From CAZTAO01 sp964611645 (GTDB taxonomy: Bacteria; Armatimonadota; UBA5829), in NCBI GenBank assembly GCA_964611645.1, contig CAZTAO010000050.1, positions 1-33,758 of the forward strand: a stretch of DNA of 33,758 bases, in the 5' to 3' direction. A program made the position numbers and the translations under genes. Below, piece after piece: positions 30,486 to 33,758 of this stretch. The notes under the pieces are model-generated. The model was given only the letters and a program-made list of their open reading frames with translations, did no database searches and was not told the origin of the DNA. Positions within the stretch are counted from its first letter, which is position 1. Every line of letters begins with the position of its first letter.

Positions 30486-31478
30486 TTGGACGAACGCCTT
30501 TTCTCGGTCGACGATACTTCAACGCAGCGCCTGGATGTGTGGCTGGCAGAACACATTGAAGACCTATCCCGGTCCAGAATCCAGAAACTGATCGAGATCG
30601 GATCGGTTCTGGTGAACGGTGCGCAGGTCCGCTCGCAACACAAGCTTCAGGCAGGAGACTGCGTGAAGCTGATTGTCCCCGAGCCGGAACCCACGGACAT
30701 CGCCGCCCAGGACATTCCACTGAACATAGTTTTCGAGGACGAACACCTCATAGTGGTGAACAAGGCGCGCGGAATGGTGGTTCACCCTGCCCCCGGTTCT
30801 CCTGATGGTACTCTCGTAAATGCCGTCCTCGCTCACACAGACGACCTCTCGGCGGTCGGCGGAGTCGAGCGGCCCGGGATAGTCCACAGGCTTGATAAGG
30901 ACACCTCGGGGCTTATGGTGGTGGCCAAGTCCGATTTGGCTCATCACAGCCTCCAGAAACAGATCCAGGACCGCTCCGCCGTTAGGCTCTACCAGGCGCT
31001 GGTATACGGCGAGACCACTTTTGAGAGCGCGGTTGTGGATGCGGCCATAGGCAGGCATCCGACGGATCGGCAGAAGCAGGCCATTATCCGTGATCCTAAG
31101 CTCAAATCGCGGTATGCCGAGACCGAATTGAGGGTGCTTGAACGGTTTCGCCGTTTTACGCTTCTTGAGGCCAAGTTGGCCACGGGAAGAACGCACCAGG
31201 TCCGGGTACACGCCGCGTTCACCGGCCATGCCGTAGTCGGCGACCCGCTCTATGGCGGCAAGAAGCGGACGCCTCCTTCAGACCTGCCTCAGAACAAGCA
31301 GAACGAGTTGAGGCAGCTAATAGAGTCCCTCAGAGGACAGGCTCTACACGCTTACAGGCTCTCATTCACCCACCCTGTCACCAACGAACGGCTAGAGTTC
31401 GAGGCCCCGATGCCTGCCGAGATGCTTGCGCTGGTGAACTGGCTGCGGGAATGGATGAACCCGGACCCTCGGAAATGA
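30486..31478 (+). CDS. RluA/RluD-family pseudouridine synthase
   Basis: The 330-aa protein has an N-terminal S4 RNA-binding domain (about 14-75) and an RluA-type catalytic domain. GIVHRLDKDTSGLMVVAK (131-148) contains the catalytic Asp 137. LLEAKLATGRTHQVRVHAA and GDPLYGG further along are conserved in the family. RluD-type enzymes isomerise uridines in 23S rRNA helix 69, but RluA-family paralogues differ, so the target is not certain. The start is TTG 30486, well placed after TGGAG by six bases. It overlaps the DUF951 gene by 4 nt. The 390-nt gap upstream holds repeats rather than a clear promoter. Confidence 0.93.
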   Translation: MDERLFSVDDTSTQRLDVWLAEHIEDLSRSRIQKLIEIGSVLVNGAQVRSQHKLQAGDCVKLIVPEPEPTDIAAQDIPLNIVFEDEHLIVVNKARGMVVHPAPGSPDGTLVNAVLAHTDDLSAVGGVERPGIVHRLDKDTSGLMVVAKSDLAHHSLQKQIQDRSAVRLYQALVYGETTFESAVVDAAIGRHPTDRQKQAIIRDPKLKSRYAETELRVLERFRRFTLLEAKLATGRTHQVRVHAAFTGHAVVGDPLYGGKKRTPPSDLPQNKQNELRQLIESLRGQALHAYRLSFTHPVTNERLEFEAPMPAEMLALVNWLREWMNPDPRK

Positions 31479-31693
31479 GCGCGCCACCCATCAACGTGGG
31501 CGACTGCGCAACAATGCGCAAGCCACACCCCTGCGGTTCGTCCGAGTGGACGGTCGTCCGTGTTGGCGCGGATATTGGCATCAAATGCTCAAAGTGCGGT
31601 CGGCGGGTGCTTATTGACAGGCTGGAGTTCATTCGGCGTGTACGTTCCGTCGAGCCGGGCACTGGAGAGACCACACCTCAGGATAACAGCTAA
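31475..31693 (+). CDS. DUF951 family zinc-ribbon-like small protein
   Basis: The 72-aa product starts at ATG 31475, overlapping the pseudouridine synthase stop as ATGA, so it is translationally coupled. It has the DUF951 pattern: NVGDCATMRKPHPCGSSEWTV near the start, then VGADIGIKCSKCGRRVLIDR. The Cys positions (KPHPCG and CSKCG) suggest a metal site. Small DUF951 proteins are common in Firmicutes and related phyla and have no defined role. The final 15 residues are not conserved-looking. Confidence 0.88.
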   Translation: MSAPPINVGDCATMRKPHPCGSSEWTVVRVGADIGIKCSKCGRRVLIDRLEFIRRVRSVEPGTGETTPQDNS

Positions 31694-31796
31694 CCCACAA
31701 GAATTCGCCTTTCGCGGAACTGTTGTGCGATACTAGTTCTAGAGTGGCTCGCGATAAAGCCTGGCTAACAGCCCCGGCAGTCGGAAGGAGACCGAA

Positions 31797-32876
31797 GTGA
31801 CTCGAAAGATCATTGGGATGGCTCTCGTCTTGTGTTTGGGGGCAGCCGCGGCGATTGCGCTGTCTGCGGTTCATGCTGACCACGATAACACGTCTCCACT
31901 GGCGCAATTGGCAGAAACTCCAGGTCTACCCGAGTGGGCTCCGGTGCCGATGATCAATGGTCAGATCGGAGCCGTCGAGCCGCTGAAGCGATTCCTCGCT
32001 GACAAGAGTGCCCCCAACCGGGCCCGAGCGGTATTCCTGATAGGGCAAGTGGGTTCAGATAAGTATGTCGGCCTGATCAAGCCGCTACTAGACGACAAGG
32101 ATTCCCTGGTTCGACTGCACGCCGCCATCACGTTGGCCTCCATGGGCGACAGTTCCGGAATACCAGGATGCCGAAAAGTGTTGAACCAATCGCCGGGGTG
32201 GCTCAGGGTCTACGCTGTGTACGGGCTGTGGAGCATAGGCAGCGCGGAGTCAACGCAAGCTCTGCAAAGCGCCAGGGGCGCCCAGACAGAGCCTGTTCGG
32301 ACGATGATAGACAAAGCTCTCGGTACCGCACCCCACAAGGTTGAGGCCAAACCTACATCCGCGGGGAAGTCCACCGCGACCAGTGCGTCCGATGCGTGGA
32401 TGGAAGCGCAGTCTATATATGTGGCTGAGGGAGACTGGTGGTTCCACCACGGCGACTACGAGCAGTGTATTCGATGCCACATGACCGCAGCATTCTTCGA
32501 CCCGGCGAACCCGGAGAACTACTCCGTGGCGGGGTATTTGCTGTGGAGCCTGGGACGGAATCAAGAGGCTGATCGAATGCTGGCCGATGGCGTCAAGGCT
32601 GCGCCCAAGGACCCCGACACCTACTTCAACCAGGGTTTCCATTTCTACAACACCAAACGGTACGGCAAAGCGGAAGCCCCGTTGCGCACTTCCGTGAAGC
32701 TCAAGGGTGACCACAGGGCAAGACGAACTTACGCCCATTGTCTGGAGAAGCTCGGTAAGCTGAATGAGGCATTGCAGCAGTGGGGAGAACTGAAGCGTCT
32801 GCTTCCGAAAGATGGAACGGTGTTGACCAACTACAACAGGGTCCGTGCGAAGCTCAAGGCTGTTCCCAACGTCTAG
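31797..32876 (+). CDS. Secreted HEAT/TPR repeat protein with a CxxCH motif
   Basis: A 359-aa protein with a signal peptide (RKIIGMALVLCLGAAAAIAL). HEAT-like repeats at about 55-175 include ARAVFLIGQVGSDKYVGLIK and VRLHAAITLASMGDSSGI. A low-complexity linker (about 176-199) is followed by a TPR region at about 200-350 with GDYEQCIRCHMTAAFFDP and LGKLNEALQQWGELKRLLP. CIRCH at 224-228 matches the CxxCH haem c site, but it falls in a TPR helix where A/Y positions normally are, so it may be coincidence. The function is unknown; a periplasmic scaffolding role is suggested by repeats only. The start is GTG 31797, six bases after AAGGAG. It converges with the acyltransferase-like gene, 15 nt away. 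Confidence 0.85.
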   Translation: MTRKIIGMALVLCLGAAAAIALSAVHADHDNTSPLAQLAETPGLPEWAPVPMINGQIGAVEPLKRFLADKSAPNRARAVFLIGQVGSDKYVGLIKPLLDDKDSLVRLHAAITLASMGDSSGIPGCRKVLNQSPGWLRVYAVYGLWSIGSAESTQALQSARGAQTEPVRTMIDKALGTAPHKVEAKPTSAGKSTATSASDAWMEAQSIYVAEGDWWFHHGDYEQCIRCHMTAAFFDPANPENYSVAGYLLWSLGRNQEADRMLADGVKAAPKDPDTYFNQGFHFYNTKRYGKAEAPLRTSVKLKGDHRARRTYAHCLEKLGKLNEALQQWGELKRLLPKDGTVLTNYNRVRAKLKAVPNV

Positions 32877-32891
32877 TGACCGCAGCCCAAG

Positions 32892-33617
32892 CTAGCTCCT
32901 GACGTCGTACGCTATCGTCTGTTCGAGCTTGATGATCCTGTCGGGCGGGTGATAGCCTTTTCGGAGAGAAACATTGGGGTAGACGAGGGTGTTTCTGCCG
33001 ATCAGACACGCTGGGTTGGTAACTACGTTGCACCCGGTCTTTGTGCCATCTCCGATGATTGCTCCCAGCTTGGACATTCCAGTGTCGTACGCAACCCCAT
33101 TGATCTTGACGATTATGCTGGGGCGCTTGCCAGTGACTTTGTCCTTTATGCTGGTCACTTCGAGATTGGAGAGCTTGGTTCCAGCGCCAAGGTTCACGCC
33201 TCGCCCAAGAATGCTGTCCCCAACATAGGCAAGATGCGGACACTGCGAGTTGTCGAACATGATTGCGTTCTTGAGCTCGGACGCGTGTCCGACGATGCAG
33301 TCGCTGCCAATAATAACGTCGCCGCGAATGTATGCTCCGTGCCTGATCTGGCAGTTCTTGCCTATGATAGCGGGACCCTGTATGAATGCTCCCGGCTCAA
33401 CCACGGTGCCTTCGCCGATCACCACTGCGTCCGTGTCATCGACATAGGCTCCTCGCATCACGGTGCCAAGGATATTGCTTTCGCCGTCGATACTCGTGAT
33501 GTGTTCGAGGGCGAACCTGCCGACATTGCTCAGAGCTTCCCAGACGTATTCGCAGTTGTCGAACACACCTTTGAACTCAAAACCTTCGAGATCGAAGAAG
33601 TCCTCGGGCCTCAGCAT
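32892..33617 (-). CDS. Left-handed beta-helix acyltransferase, GlmU C-terminal-like
   Basis: The 241-aa protein is mostly hexapeptide repeats: IGEGTVVEPGAFIQGPAIIG, then QIRHGAYIRGDVIIGSDCIVG, then ILGRGVNLGAGTKLSNLEVT. That layout matches the acetyltransferase half of GlmU and other sugar nucleotide-linked LbH proteins, including the LGAGTxxSN motif. The N-terminal 50 residues do not form a nucleotidyltransferase domain, so a separate uridyltransferase would be needed. It probably acylates an amino-sugar phosphate or related compound; the substrate is unknown. ATG 33617 was chosen because AAAGGA is about eight bases upstream, over the longer frame to 33650. A consensus promoter lies about 42 nt upstream. 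Confidence 0.85.
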   Translation of the reverse strand: MLRPEDFFDLEGFEFKGVFDNCEYVWEALSNVGRFALEHITSIDGESNILGTVMRGAYVDDTDAVVIGEGTVVEPGAFIQGPAIIGKNCQIRHGAYIRGDVIIGSDCIVGHASELKNAIMFDNSQCPHLAYVGDSILGRGVNLGAGTKLSNLEVTSIKDKVTGKRPSIIVKINGVAYDTGMSKLGAIIGDGTKTGCNVVTNPACLIGRNTLVYPNVSLRKGYHPPDRIIKLEQTIAYDVRS

Positions 33618-33658
33618 AACAGCATCCTTTCGTCGAATCCGCTTGACCAACGTATCTG

Positions 33659-33688
33659 ATTATAGATACCGATCCGCGGGGTTGTCAA
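33659..33688 (-). promoter_or_regulatory. Consensus sigma70-type promoter of the LbH acyltransferase gene
   Basis: On the minus strand, TTGACA (33683-33688), an 18-nt spacer and TATAAT (33659-33664): both boxes are perfect matches. Transcription would start near 33652, about 35 nt before the ATG. It is the strongest promoter by consensus in the window. Confidence 0.8.
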
Positions 33689-33758
33689 ACCTGATTCCCA
33701 CCCGGCTCTGGGTTTACCATTGATGTGGTACAGTTGGTGTTTGCGGATAAGGGCGTCT

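Overview
The window looks like a chromosomal segment of a GC-rich (roughly 57%) bacterium with classical Shine-Dalgarno sites and sigma70-type promoters. The combination of YlxR, a DUF503 protein, DUF951, a creatininase-family enzyme, Gfo/Idh/MocA oxidoreductases and many secreted proteins of unknown function suggests a deep-branching, probably uncultured lineage such as Armatimonadota. This placement is inferred from gene content only; there is no rRNA or marker phylogeny behind it.

Layout. (1) 1-2950: a sparse, accessory-looking stretch with the end of a two-TM potassium channel, two membrane-anchored proteins of unknown function and a 12-nt-period tandem repeat. (2) 2812-3828: a near-consensus promoter, a leader with three competing hairpins, tRNA-Pro(GGG) and a lipoprotein made of two duplicated Ig-like repeats. 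(3) 3886-12558, all minus strand: a carbohydrate/small-molecule cluster. In transcription order it holds a DegT aminotransferase, a cyclase-family protein, an AAC(3)/TIM-barrel fusion, a creatininase-family hydrolase, a Gfo/Idh/MocA oxidoreductase, a small membrane protein and a secreted GH20-like enzyme. Clusters of G/C-rich palindromic repeats interrupt it. (4) 12860-16091, minus: PAP2 phosphatase, nucleotidyltransferase, CDP-alcohol phosphotransferase and MFS transporter, tightly packed. This is a plausible complete path for making and handling a polar phosphodiester. (5) 16209-24547, minus: the conserved nusA-ylxR-infB-ylxP-rbfA-nrnA-truB-ribF transcription/translation operon, lacking rimP and ylxQ, with an unknown 305-aa protein at its end. 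It starts from a recognisable promoter followed by a leader hairpin. (6) 24710-28461: transketolase and, divergently, an L-fucose-isomerase-fold protein. (7) 28599-33758: a secreted Cys-rich protein divergent from ftsY; then an RluD-type pseudouridine synthase with an overlapping DUF951 gene; a secreted HEAT/TPR protein with a CxxCH motif; and a left-handed beta-helix acyltransferase behind a consensus promoter.

From region 3 onward most genes are co-oriented on the minus strand with short gaps, 4-26 nt overlaps and good ribosome-binding sites, so many are likely translationally coupled. Several starts were moved from the longest open frame to the codon with the best-placed ribosome-binding site; this is stated for each gene. 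Function calls rest on motifs visible in the translations. No database search was possible.
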